Shown: piece after piece, positions 6,517-13,133 of the stretch
Layout: the number at the start of each line of letters is the position of its first letter
How positions within the stretch are numbered: position 1 is the first letter of the stretch
Assembly: GCA_045590855.1 (NCBI GenBank)
Contig: JAZNRV010000059.1
Span: 1 to 15,561 of the forward strand
Direction: 5' to 3'
Source: RGIG3009 sp045590855
Lineage (GTDB): Bacteria; Bacillota; Clostridia; Oscillospirales; Acutalibacteraceae
Length of the DNA: 15,561 nucleotides
Position numbers and translations under genes: made by a program
The notes under the pieces: generated by a model
Told to the model about the DNA's origin: nothing
The model's database searches: none
The model's input: only the letters and a program-made list of their open reading frames with translations

Positions 6517-6873
6517 ATGTACGCCATCATTGAAACCGGCGGCAAACAATACAAGGTACAAAACGGCGACGTTTTGTTTATCGAAAAGTTGGATGCAGCC
6601 GAAGACAGCAAAGTGGTATTTGACAAAGTCGTTGCCTTGCATAACGACAAAGAACTGAAAATCGGTTCTCCGTTCCTCAAGACAGCCTATGTGGATGCCC
6701 AAGTGCTGAAAAACGGTAAAGGCAAAAAAATTCGCGTGTTCACCTATCGTCCCAAAAAGGGCAGCAAACGTACCATGGGTCATCGTCAGCCCTACACGAA
6801 GGTGCAAATTGAAGGGATTCACGCCCGCGCACCGCGTGCACCCAAGGCAGAAGAACCCGCAACAGAAGAATGA
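6517..6873 (+). CDS. rplU: Large-subunit ribosomal protein bL21
   Basis: Ribosomal protein that binds 23S rRNA in the early 50S assembly. The 118-residue sequence begins MYAIIETGGKQYKVQNGD as usual and keeps the C-terminal block KKGSKRTMGHRQPYT (residues 84-98 or so). It is longer than the common 100-105 residues because of a tail rich in Ala, Pro and Glu (about 108-118). The ribosome site is a modest AGGCAGG (6502-6508). Its stop codon overlaps the prp start (ATGA), which indicates translational coupling. Confidence 0.96.
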   Translation: MYAIIETGGKQYKVQNGDVLFIEKLDAAEDSKVVFDKVVALHNDKELKIGSPFLKTAYVDAQVLKNGKGKKIRVFTYRPKKGSKRTMGHRQPYTKVQIEGIHARAPRAPKAEEPATEE

Positions 6874-7187
6874 TTTGCGCAGAGTTCCTTTTGCGTGACG
6901 GGCGCCTTTGCGGATTTTCCGTTCGCGGACACGCCGGTGCCGAAACGCAGGGAAAAGATATTGTTTGTGCGGCTGTCTCCTCGGCGGTGTACATGGCGGC
7001 AAATACCGTAACCGACGTTTGCGGTTGCAAAGCACATGTGCACGAGAGCGAAGGGTTGTTGACGGTTTCTGTCAAGCAAGCCGACGAACAAAAAGTGCAA
7101 ATAATTTTGCAGGGGCTTATGCTCCACGTACAAGGGCTGTCTGCCCAATATTCACAGTATATTCAGGTACAACAAACGGAGGTGTAA
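6870..7187 (+). CDS. prp: Prp ribosomal-processing cysteine protease
   Basis: Cysteine protease (YsxB family, PF04327) that removes the N-terminal extension of bL27 before it enters the ribosome. The 105-residue protein has the catalytic pair as His21 in GHAG and Cys33 in DIVCAAVSS, at almost the same positions as the characterised Staphylococcus aureus enzyme (His22, Cys34). The ATG overlaps the rplU stop codon by four bases. rpmA, encoding its substrate, follows four bases after its stop codon. Confidence 0.93.
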   Translation: MICAEFLLRDGRLCGFSVRGHAGAETQGKDIVCAAVSSAVYMAANTVTDVCGCKAHVHESEGLLTVSVKQADEQKVQIILQGLMLHVQGLSAQYSQYIQVQQTEV

Positions 7188-7191
7188 CAAA

Positions 7192-7476
7192 ATGCTGAAA
7201 ATTAATATTCAGTTGTTTGCTCATAAAAAGGGTATGGGTTCCACGAAAAACGGTCGTGATTCCGAATCCAAACGCCTTGGCGCCAAACGTGCCGACGGTC
7301 AATTTGTGTTGGCCGGCAACATCTTAGTGCGTCAACGCGGCACCCACATCCATCCCGGTCAAAACGTTGGTATCGGTTCGGATGACACTTTGTATGCCAA
7401 AGCGGACGGAACCGTTCGGTTTGAGCGTATGGGCAAAGACCGCAAACGTGTCAGCGTCTATACGGCAGAACAGTAA
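7192..7476 (+). CDS. rpmA: Large-subunit ribosomal protein bL27 with cleavable N-terminus
   Basis: bL27 reaches into the peptidyl-transferase centre with its N-terminal tail. The 94-residue protein starts with the Firmicute extension MLKINIQLF ahead of AHKKG; by homology Prp cuts after Phe9, exposing AHKKG. The body (STKNGRDSESKRLGAKR, about residues 17-33, and the downstream RQRGT and GDDTLxAK-like SDDTLYAK) is typical. A very strong site GGAGGTG (7178-7184) lies seven bases before the ATG and overlaps the end of prp. A terminator follows directly. Confidence 0.97.
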   Translation: MLKINIQLFAHKKGMGSTKNGRDSESKRLGAKRADGQFVLAGNILVRQRGTHIHPGQNVGIGSDDTLYAKADGTVRFERMGKDRKRVSVYTAEQ

Positions 7477-7481
7477 ACAAC

Positions 7482-7521
7482 AAACGCCTTGCCGCGAACA
7501 CGTTCGCGACAAGGCGTTTTT
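7482..7521 (+). terminator. Intrinsic terminator of the rplU-prp-rpmA operon
   Basis: An outer 10-bp stem (7482-7491 with 7510-7519) continues, after a C-A mismatch, into an inner 7-bp stem (7493-7499 with 7502-7508). It runs into five T residues (7517-7521). It begins six bases after the rpmA stop codon. Confidence 0.88.
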
Positions 7522-7562
7522 CGTAGCTATTTGCGACCATTTTAACGATGAGTAAACGGAAA

Positions 7563-7605
7563 TCCCCTCTTTCAAAACGGAGGTTTGGATATCTAATAAA
7601 AGAGG
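7563..7605 (+). promoter_or_regulatory. Leader of obg with two mutually exclusive pairings around the ribosome site
   Basis: A pyrimidine run (CCTCTTT 7566-7572) can pair with the true obg ribosome site (AAAGAGG 7599-7605, seven pairs). Alternatively its first five bases can pair with a stronger but non-productive Shine-Dalgarno-like GGAGG at 7579-7583 (five pairs, one wobble). The two pairings exclude each other. No start codon is suitably placed after the GGAGG. This may be a simple translational switch or chance; no clear promoter hexamers are visible in 7522-7612, so obg may depend on read-through or a weak promoter. Confidence 0.3.
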
Positions 7606-7612
7606 AAAAAGT

Positions 7613-8884
7613 ATGTTTATTGATAAGGCAATCATACACATCAAAGCGGGAAACGGCGGAAACGGTGCCGTTTCTTTTCATCGCGAAAAATATGTAGCAG
7701 CCGGCGGTCCTGACGGTGGCGACGGCGGCAGAGGTGGCAACGTTGTGTTTGTGGCACAAGACGGCAGCAACACGTTGTCGGATTTTCGCTACAAACGCAA
7801 ATTTACGGCGCCCGCGGGCGAAAGCGGTGGGGCCAAACGTTGTTTTGGTCGCTCCGGTGAAGATTTGATAATCCCCGTGCCGCGCGGAACGCTGTTATAT
7901 GACAACGAAACCGGTCGGCTTATGGCGGATATGTCGTCGGACGAGCCGTTTATTGCCGCCAAAGGCGGCAGAGGTGGTTGGGGCAATTCTCATTTTGCCA
8001 CACCCACGCGGCAAGTACCCCGTTTTGCCAAACCGGGAACACCCGGTGAGGAATACGATATTCGCCTGGAACTCAAATTGTTGGCCGATGTCGGCTTGGT
8101 TGGGTTCCCTAACGTGGGAAAATCGACGCTTATTTCCGTTGTCAGCGAAGCAAAACCCGAAATTGCCAATTATCACTTCACTACCATTACGCCTGTGTTG
8201 GGTGTGGTGCGCGTGGACGAGGGTGCATCCTTTGTGATGGCGGATATCCCCGGTGTGATTGAAGGTGCCAGCGAGGGTGTTGGCTTGGGGCACGAATTTT
8301 TACGTCACGTAGAGCGTTGCCGCTTGCTGATTCACGTGGTAGACGTTTCGGGAAGCGAGGGGCGTGACCCGCTTGCGGATTTTGATACCATTAACAGCGA
8401 GTTACAAAAATTTAATCCCGAACTGGCAACACGTCCCATGTTGGTAGCGGGCAACAAATGCGATTTGGCAACCGATGAACAATTGGCGGCATTTGAGCAA
8501 GCCATGAAAGAGCGTGGATTTACCTATTTCCCGATGATGGCGGCGATTGCTCATGGAACAGATGAACTGGTTAGGTATTGTGCGGCTAAGTTGGCTGAGT
8601 TACCGCCGATTCGAGAGTTTGAAGCCGAGGTAGCACCGTTGCCGGATGTTACCGCGCTGAAAGAACGCGAAATCCGCATTGAAAAACACGACGGTGTTTA
8701 CTTTGTGGAAGGCGAGTGGCTGTTGCGTTTGTTACAAACCGTGAATATTCACGAGCCCGACGGATTGCAATATTTTGAAAAGGTATTGATTTCTTCCGAT
8801 GTGATTCGCAAGTTGGAAGAAGCCGGTGTGTGTGAAGGGGATACCGTGAGCATTTACGATTTTGAATTTGATTTTGTGGAGTAA
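7613..8884 (+). CDS. obg: Obg GTPase (CgtA)
   Basis: Essential GTPase that binds the late 50S particle and links ribosome assembly to stress and sporulation signals. The 423-residue protein has the three-part Firmicute layout: the glycine-rich Obg fold (about 1-158, with GGxGGxG-type repeats), the GTPase domain with G1 GFPNVGKS at 164-171, G2 threonines around 190-193, G3 DIPG at 211-214 and G4 NKCD at 281-284, and a C-terminal OCT domain (about 345-423). The G5 loop reads MAAIAHG (309-315), where SAxxGxG is more usual; the difference is conservative. AGAGG (7601-7605) lies seven bases before the ATG. It follows rpmA, as in many Firmicutes, but a terminator separates them. mrnC starts six bases after its stop. 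Confidence 0.96.
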   Translation: MFIDKAIIHIKAGNGGNGAVSFHREKYVAAGGPDGGDGGRGGNVVFVAQDGSNTLSDFRYKRKFTAPAGESGGAKRCFGRSGEDLIIPVPRGTLLYDNETGRLMADMSSDEPFIAAKGGRGGWGNSHFATPTRQVPRFAKPGTPGEEYDIRLELKLLADVGLVGFPNVGKSTLISVVSEAKPEIANYHFTTITPVLGVVRVDEGASFVMADIPGVIEGASEGVGLGHEFLRHVERCRLLIHVVDVSGSEGRDPLADFDTINSELQKFNPELATRPMLVAGNKCDLATDEQLAAFEQAMKERGFTYFPMMAAIAHGTDELVRYCAAKLAELPPIREFEAEVAPLPDVTALKEREIRIEKHDGVYFVEGEWLLRLLQTVNIHEPDGLQYFEKVLISSDVIRKLEEAGVCEGDTVSIYDFEFDFVE

Positions 8885-8890
8885 GGTGTT

Positions 8891-9280
8891 ATGAGTCGGT
8901 TTTGTCCTATGGAAATAGACCTTCATACGGTGAGCCCTTTGAATCTTGCGTTTGTCGGTGATGCAGTTTATGAAATTATGGTGCGGGAACGGTTGGTTTG
9001 CTTGGCAAACCGTCCCAACAAAGAACTGCATCAACTGGCGGTCAAGCAAGTGCGCGCCGAAGCGCAAGCGGCGGCGTTGGATAAAATTTTCCCGTTATTG
9101 ACGGAGCAAGAGGCGTCGGTGTACCGTCGCGGTCGCAATGCGCATACGGCGCGTTCCGGTGGGGATTATCACAAAGCAACAGGGTTTGAAGCGTTGTTTG
9201 GGTATTTGTATCTTTCCAGTCAGACGGAAAGGCTGCAAGAATTGTTTGCAATCACTCTGGAAAACAACGAAAATTGTTAA
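8891..9280 (+). CDS. mrnC: Mini-ribonuclease III
   Basis: Dimeric double-strand RNA endonuclease consisting of the RNase III catalytic domain without a dsRNA-binding domain; in Bacillus it matures the ends of 23S rRNA. The 129-residue protein has the catalytic motif LAFVGDAVYE (residues 19-28, Asp24) and the second metal-binding acidic residue Glu100 in ATGFEALFGYLYL. Length is typical. The ATG at 8891 is preceded by GGAGTAAGGTG spanning the obg stop; a second in-frame ATG seven codons later is possible. Being with obg and the bL21/bL27 genes fits a role in 50S maturation. In many Firmicutes it lies next to cysS, so this placement is less usual. No terminator follows; the acp promoter starts 38 bases on. 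Confidence 0.88.
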   Translation: MSRFCPMEIDLHTVSPLNLAFVGDAVYEIMVRERLVCLANRPNKELHQLAVKQVRAEAQAAALDKIFPLLTEQEASVYRRGRNAHTARSGGDYHKATGFEALFGYLYLSSQTERLQELFAITLENNENC

Positions 9281-9289
9281 AACTTGGGT

Positions 9290-9308
9290 AAAAATTTAAA
9301 AAATTTTT
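9290..9308. repeat. AT-only palindrome upstream of the acp promoter
   Basis: Perfect 8-base arms (9290-9297 with 9301-9308) flank three A residues. It lies just upstream of the -35 hexamer, where A-tract DNA may act as an UP element for RNA polymerase. It lacks GC pairs and is unlikely to be an efficient terminator for obg-mrnC. Confidence 0.4.
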
Positions 9309-9318
9309 CAAAAGGTGA

Positions 9319-9347
9319 TTGACAAACGCATCAAATATGAATACTAT
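9319..9347 (+). promoter_or_regulatory. Sigma-A promoter of the acyl carrier protein gene
   Basis: Consensus TTGACA (9319-9324) and TACTAT (9342-9347) with a 17-base spacer. It lies 53 bases before the acp ATG. A loosely symmetrical TTAA...TTAA element (9362-9377) lies in the early transcribed region. Confidence 0.85.
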
Positions 9348-9400
9348 TTTTATATAGACTGTTAACACCAGTTTTAAGTTTTTTGGAAGGATGAGAGCAA

Positions 9401-9628
9401 ATGGTTCTTGAAAAGGTAAAAGCAATTCTTAGTGCACAGTTTGATGTTGATGAAGACACGATTACTCCCGAAACCAATATCATGGAAGATTTGGGCGCGG
9501 ATTCATTAGACGTTGTCGATATGTTAATGTCCTTGGAAGATGAGTTTGATGTGGAAATTTCCGATGAGGAAATTGAAAAATTGCAAACCGTTGCCCAAGT
9601 GGTTTCGTACATTGAAGAAAACCAATAA
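9401..9628 (+). CDS. acpP: Acyl carrier protein
   Basis: Small acidic carrier of growing acyl chains in type II fatty acid synthesis (and donor to phospholipid synthesis). The 75-residue protein has the phosphopantetheine site GADSLD at residues 32-37 with Ser35 as the attachment point, and the family-typical acidic helix II (VVDMLMSLEDEF). GGAAGG (9385-9390) precedes the ATG by ten bases. It has its own promoter and terminator, so it is a single-gene unit rather than part of a fab cluster; no fab or plsX gene is in the window. Confidence 0.95.
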   Translation: MVLEKVKAILSAQFDVDEDTITPETNIMEDLGADSLDVVDMLMSLEDEFDVEISDEEIEKLQTVAQVVSYIEENQ

Positions 9629-9639
9629 AAAAACAGATG

Positions 9640-9674
9640 GCCCACCGTTTTACAAACGGTGGGCTTTTTCTTTT
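9640..9674 (+). terminator. Intrinsic terminator of the acyl carrier protein gene
   Basis: A perfect 11-bp stem (9640-9650 with 9654-9664) with a three-base loop, followed by TTTTTCTTTT. It starts 12 bases after the stop codon. Confidence 0.93.
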
Positions 9675-9677
9675 GCA

Positions 9678-9711
9678 AAAGGCGGGCATCCGATGAGGGA
9701 TGCCCGCCTTT
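9678..9711 (-). terminator. Intrinsic terminator of the leftward pckG gene
   Basis: A perfect 14-bp stem (9678-9691 with 9698-9711), loop of six. On the minus strand it ends in four T residues (complement of 9677-9680). It lies 15 bases beyond the pckG stop codon and stands back to back with the acp terminator, insulating the two convergent units. Confidence 0.88.
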
Positions 9712-9725
9712 GTGGTTTTGTCAAC

Positions 9726-11501
9726 TTATTTTAAGTTGGTTTTGAGGGTTTCCAATTCGGCTTCCAGGGTGGCGGGGAGTTTGTTGCCAAACTTGGCGTA
9801 GAACTCGTTGATGCCGTCGATTTCGGCGCGCCACAAGTCTTTGTCGACCTCCAAAATGGTTTTGAGTGTTTCGATATCGAAATCGTCCAAGCCGTTTAAG
9901 TTGATGTCCTCGGCAAACGGGACATAACCGATAGCGGTTTCTTTGGCATCGGCTTTGTTTTCGCAGCGGCGGACAATCCATTCCAAAACGCGCAGGTTAT
10001 CACCAAAGCCGGGCCAAATGAAGTGGCCTTCGTCGTCGGTACGGAACCAGTTGACGTTGAAGATTTTGGGAGCTTTGTCGCCGAGTTTTTTGCCCATTTC
10101 AATCCAGTGAGCAAAGTAGTCGCCCATGTGGTAGCCGCAGAACGGCAACATCGCCATGGGGTCGCGGCGGACAACACCGACAGCGCCGGTTGCGGCGGGA
10201 GTGGTTTCGGGTGCCATGATGGAGCCGACAAACACGCCGTGATTCCAGTCGCGGGATTGGTAAACCAGCGGAGCGGTTTTGGCGCGACGGCCACCGAACA
10301 CGATGGCGGAAATCGGCACGCCTGCGGGGGAATCAAATTCCGAAGAAACGCAGGGGCAGTTCTTTGCCGGGGCGGTGAAACGGGAGTTCGGATGAGCACC
10401 TTTGGAGCCATCGGTGCAATCCCATTTTTCGCCTTTCCAGTTGTTGGCGTTTTTCGGCGGGTTTTTATCCATGCTTTCCCACCACACGGTGTTATCATCC
10501 AAGTTATGCACAACGTTGGTGAAGATGGTGTTCTTTTGGGTGGAAATCAAAGCGTTGGGGTTGGATTTCATGTTGGTGCCGGGTGCTACGCCGAAGAAGC
10601 CGTTTTCGGGGTTGCAAGCCCACAAACGGCCGTCGGCACCGATGCGCATCCATGCGATGTCGTCACCGACACACCAGACTTTGTAGCCTTTTTCGCGGTA
10701 GATTTCCGGCGGAATCAACATGGCCAAGTTGGTTTTACCACAAGCCGACGGGAAAGCGGCGGCAATGTAAGTGGTTTCGCCTTGCGGGTTTTCCAGGCCG
10801 AGGATGAGCATGTGTTCTGCCAACCAGCCTTCTTGGCGCCCCAAGTTGGAAGCGATGCGCAAAGCAAAGCATTTTTTGCCGAGCAACACGTTGCCGCCGT
10901 AACCGGAGTTGACGGAGATGATGGTGTTGTCTTGCGGGAAGTGGCAGATATAGCGTTTTTCTTCGTCGATATCGCATTTGCAGTGTAAGCCGCGGACCCA
11001 GTCGTTACTGTCGCCGAGTGCTGCGTACACATCTTTGCCCATGCGCGTCATGATAGCCATGCTGAGTACCACGTAGATGGAGTCGGTAAGTTCAATGCCG
11101 TATTTGGCAAAGGGAGAACCGATGGGACCCATGGAGTACGGGATGATATACATGGTGCGACCTTTGTATGCACCGCGCGCAATGTTGTAGAGCAAGGAAT
11201 AGGCTTCGTCGGGCGCCATCCAGTGGTTGGTGGGGCCGGCGTCTTCTTCTTTTTCCGAGCAGATAAAGGTGCGGCCCTCTACACGCGCAACGTCGTTGAG
11301 CGCAGAAAGGTGAAGGTAGCAACCGGGCAATTTTTCTTCGTTGAGTTTTTGCAATTCACCGGTGCTGCAACCTTCGGCACGCAAAGCTTCGAGTTGTTCC
11401 TCGGAGCCGTCAATCCAAAGGATGTTATCGGGTTGGGTTAATTCAACCTTTTCTTGAATCCATTGGAGGACAGAAGGATTGGTTGTTAAAGCGTTTTTCA
11501 T
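9726..11501 (-). CDS. pckG: Phosphoenolpyruvate carboxykinase, GTP type
   Basis: Interconverts oxaloacetate plus GTP and phosphoenolpyruvate plus CO2 plus GDP (EC 4.1.1.32), serving gluconeogenesis or, in fermenters, CO2 fixation toward C4 acids. The 591-residue length and motifs are those of the GTP-dependent family, not the ATP family: P-loop PSACGKTN at residues 251-258 with the reactive Cys254, kinase-2 motif GDDIAWM at 279-285, HPNSRFTAPA and the FGGRR segment. The ATG at 11501 is chosen because AAGGAGAG (11511-11518) lies nine bases upstream; an in-frame ATG seven codons earlier overlaps the ribosome site. It is a single-gene transcription unit with promoter and terminator. Long open frames on the opposite strand across it are codon-bias shadows. 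Confidence 0.95.
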   Translation of the reverse strand: MKNALTTNPSVLQWIQEKVELTQPDNILWIDGSEEQLEALRAEGCSTGELQKLNEEKLPGCYLHLSALNDVARVEGRTFICSEKEEDAGPTNHWMAPDEAYSLLYNIARGAYKGRTMYIIPYSMGPIGSPFAKYGIELTDSIYVVLSMAIMTRMGKDVYAALGDSNDWVRGLHCKCDIDEEKRYICHFPQDNTIISVNSGYGGNVLLGKKCFALRIASNLGRQEGWLAEHMLILGLENPQGETTYIAAAFPSACGKTNLAMLIPPEIYREKGYKVWCVGDDIAWMRIGADGRLWACNPENGFFGVAPGTNMKSNPNALISTQKNTIFTNVVHNLDDNTVWWESMDKNPPKNANNWKGEKWDCTDGSKGAHPNSRFTAPAKNCPCVSSEFDSPAGVPISAIVFGGRRAKTAPLVYQSRDWNHGVFVGSIMAPETTPAATGAVGVVRRDPMAMLPFCGYHMGDYFAHWIEMGKKLGDKAPKIFNVNWFRTDDEGHFIWPGFGDNLRVLEWIVRRCENKADAKETAIGYVPFAEDINLNGLDDFDIETLKTILEVDKDLWRAEIDGINEFYAKFGNKLPATLEAELETLKTNLK

Positions 11502-11552
11502 GGTATAGAACTCTCCTTTCAAGTAAAAAAACCATAATTTCCACTAATTAAC

Positions 11553-11581
11553 ATTATACCCAAAAAAGATTGTGAATTCAA
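11553..11581 (-). promoter_or_regulatory. Sigma-A promoter of pckG
   Basis: On the minus strand TTGAAT (11576-11581) and consensus TATAAT (11553-11558) are separated by 17 bases. It leaves a leader of about 45 bases before the ATG. I see no convincing catabolite-control (cre) palindrome in it. Confidence 0.8.
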
Positions 11582-11630
11582 TAACAAAACGTAAAAAGAT
11601 TAAAAAATTGGCAGAAAAGACAAAAAAAGA

Positions 11631-11658
11631 AAACGCCGACTCTATCGAGGCGGCGTTT
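11631..11658 (-). terminator. Intrinsic terminator of the phosphatase-rimI-tsaD operon
   Basis: An 8-bp stem (11631-11638 with 11651-11658) continues after an A-G mismatch into CTC/GAG with a TATC loop. On the minus strand it runs into a T-rich tail (TTTTCTTTTTTT, complement of 11622-11633). It lies 13 bases beyond the tsaD stop. Confidence 0.85.
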
Positions 11659-11671
11659 AGTACAAAAAGCG

Positions 11672-12679
11672 TTATTTTTCAATCGGTAAAGTGGCGTAGG
11701 CGTTCAAGGAAGCGTCGGCAACATGGCCTGCCAAGTACTCATAATAAGCTTGCGCGCCGACCATGGCAGCGTTATCGCCGCACAGAGAAAGCGGGGGGTA
11801 ATAGAGCTTTAAGTTGTTTTGGCGGCAAACCTCTTCCATGCGCGCGCGCAAACCGGAGTTGGCGGAAACCCCGCCGGCAAGAACCACGGTGTTATCGCCG
11901 GTTTCGGCAACGATATCCAACACGTGGGATGACAGGATGTCACAAACCGTATGTTGAAAAGAGGCGGCAAGGTCGGCGGTGTTCACCGTCTCGCCGCGTT
12001 GCTCGGCAGTATGCAGTAAGTTGATAACAGCGGTTTTCAGGCCCGAAAAACTAAAATCGTGAGGGCAGCCTTCAATTTGCGGTCGGGGTAGGGTAAAGGC
12101 GTGCGGGTCACCGTTTTGTGCCAAGCGATCCAAGTGAACCCCGCCGGGGTACGGCAAACCCATGGCGCGCGCCGCTTTGTCAAAACATTCGCCGGCGGCA
12201 TCGTCGCGGGTGCGCCCGTAAACGGTAAAGTGAGTGTAGTCCTCCACGCGGACAATGTGACTGTGCCCGCCCGAAACGACCAAACACAAAAACGGAGGTT
12301 TTAGGTCTGCGTGTGCCAAGTAATTGGCGGCAATGTGCGAACGCAAATGATGAACGGGGATGAGTGGTAAGCCTGCGGCTGTGGATAAACTTTTGGCAAA
12401 GTTGACGCCGACCAGCAAAGCGCCAATTAAGCCCGGTGCATAGGTGACGGCTACCGCATCAATTTGCGAAAGGGTTACGCCTGCTTGTTCGAGCGCGGCT
12501 TGCGTCAATCCGCTGATGGCTTCGGTGTGGCGGCGGCTGGCAATTTCGGGGACAACGCCGCCGTATAATTTGTGTTCTTCCACTTGCGAGGCAATGCAGT
12601 TTGACAGCGCCACGCGACCGTCTTGTACCACCGCTACGGCGGTTTCGTCACAAGAGGACTCAAAGGCTAGGATGTTCAT
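11672..12679 (-). CDS. tsaD: tRNA N6-threonylcarbamoyladenosine transferase TsaD
   Basis: Transfers the threonylcarbamoyl group to A37 of ANN-decoding tRNAs, working with TsaB and TsaE and the TsaC/Sua5 product. The 335-residue ASKHA-fold protein begins ILAFESSCDET (residues 3-13). It carries the metal ligands His111 and His115 in VHHLRSHIAANY, the SGGHS loop at about 136-140, and the C-terminal LCGDNAAMVG with the conserved aspartate. The ATG at 12679 is chosen because family members start at this point; GGAG lies ten bases upstream at the rimI 3' end. The longer open frame upstream reads through rimI out of frame. rimI ends seven bases before it. No tsaB or tsaE is in the window. Confidence 0.95.
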   Translation of the reverse strand: MNILAFESSCDETAVAVVQDGRVALSNCIASQVEEHKLYGGVVPEIASRRHTEAISGLTQAALEQAGVTLSQIDAVAVTYAPGLIGALLVGVNFAKSLSTAAGLPLIPVHHLRSHIAANYLAHADLKPPFLCLVVSGGHSHIVRVEDYTHFTVYGRTRDDAAGECFDKAARAMGLPYPGGVHLDRLAQNGDPHAFTLPRPQIEGCPHDFSFSGLKTAVINLLHTAEQRGETVNTADLAASFQHTVCDILSSHVLDIVAETGDNTVVLAGGVSANSGLRARMEEVCRQNNLKLYYPPLSLCGDNAAMVGAQAYYEYLAGHVADASLNAYATLPIEK

Positions 12680-12686
12680 GGATTTA

Positions 12687-13133
12687 TCACTCCGATTTGG
12701 GATAATAATAACTATAAATGCAAGCGTCTTCGGTGGGGTGTGCGTAAAACCGAGGACGAACGCCGTCTTTTGTAAAGCCGAGGGATTCATACAGCGAAAT
12801 GGAGGCTGTGTTGGATTGCCGTACTTCCAGCGTAAGGCGGGAAAGTCCCACGCCTTGCTCAATGGCGCGATGCAACAACGCGCGCGCAACGCCGTGGCGG
12901 CGTTCGGACGGAAAAACGGCAACGTTGGCAATAAAGCCTTCGTCGGCAATGTGATGACAACCGAGATACCCCACGATGCGTGTGTCAATTAATGCGGTTA
13001 AAAAGCAAGAGCACGGGTTGTTTAGTTCTTCTTGCAGTGCCGCTTCGCTCCATGGTTCGGCGAAACACGTTGCTTCCAACTGAGCAAGTGTGGCAACGTG
13101 AGAAGAGTTCATCGGAACAATCGTTATCTTCAT
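12687..13133 (-). CDS. rimI: Ribosomal protein alanine N-acetyltransferase RimI-like GNAT
   Basis: GNAT-fold acetyltransferase; RimI acetylates the N-terminal alanine of ribosomal protein bS18 in E. coli and its homologues may acetylate other N-termini. The 148-residue protein has the N-terminal pattern LEATCFAEPWS (residues 19-29), the acetyl-CoA pyrophosphate loop in the segment FPSERRHGVARALL (about 74-87), and the ending NTASISLYESLGF before a tyrosine-rich C-terminus. The start overlaps the preceding gene's stop by four bases (ATGA) and has no Shine-Dalgarno sequence, so it relies on translational coupling. Its location directly before tsaD is the usual Firmicute arrangement and supports the RimI call over a generic GNAT. 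Confidence 0.88.
   Translation of the reverse strand: MKITIVPMNSSHVATLAQLEATCFAEPWSEAALQEELNNPCSCFLTALIDTRIVGYLGCHHIADEGFIANVAVFPSERRHGVARALLHRAIEQGVGLSRLTLEVRQSNTASISLYESLGFTKDGVRPRFYAHPTEDACIYSYYYPKSE

Noticed and set aside
7548..7612. A small open frame starting with ATG at 7548 ahead of obg
   Set aside because: It has no ribosome site, runs into obg in another frame, and its product is unremarkable.
9290..9308. A terminator for obg-mrnC made by the AT palindrome
   Set aside because: The stem contains no GC pairs, so it would be too weak; an UP-element role for the acp promoter fits better.
10023..10988. A 321-codon open frame on the plus strand opposite pckG
   Set aside because: It lies entirely antisense to a well-supported enzyme gene, its product resembles no family I know, and it mirrors the codon bias of pckG.
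11572..12024. A 150-codon plus-strand open frame over the tsaD terminator and 3' end
   Set aside because: It begins inside the pckG promoter region, runs through a terminator hairpin and is antisense to tsaD; its highly basic product looks like a shadow.
12380..12388. TGTGGATAA, a perfect DnaA box on the reverse strand
   Set aside because: It is a single isolated box inside tsaD coding sequence with no cluster or AT-rich unwinding region; one 9-mer match in 15 kb is expected by chance fairly often.
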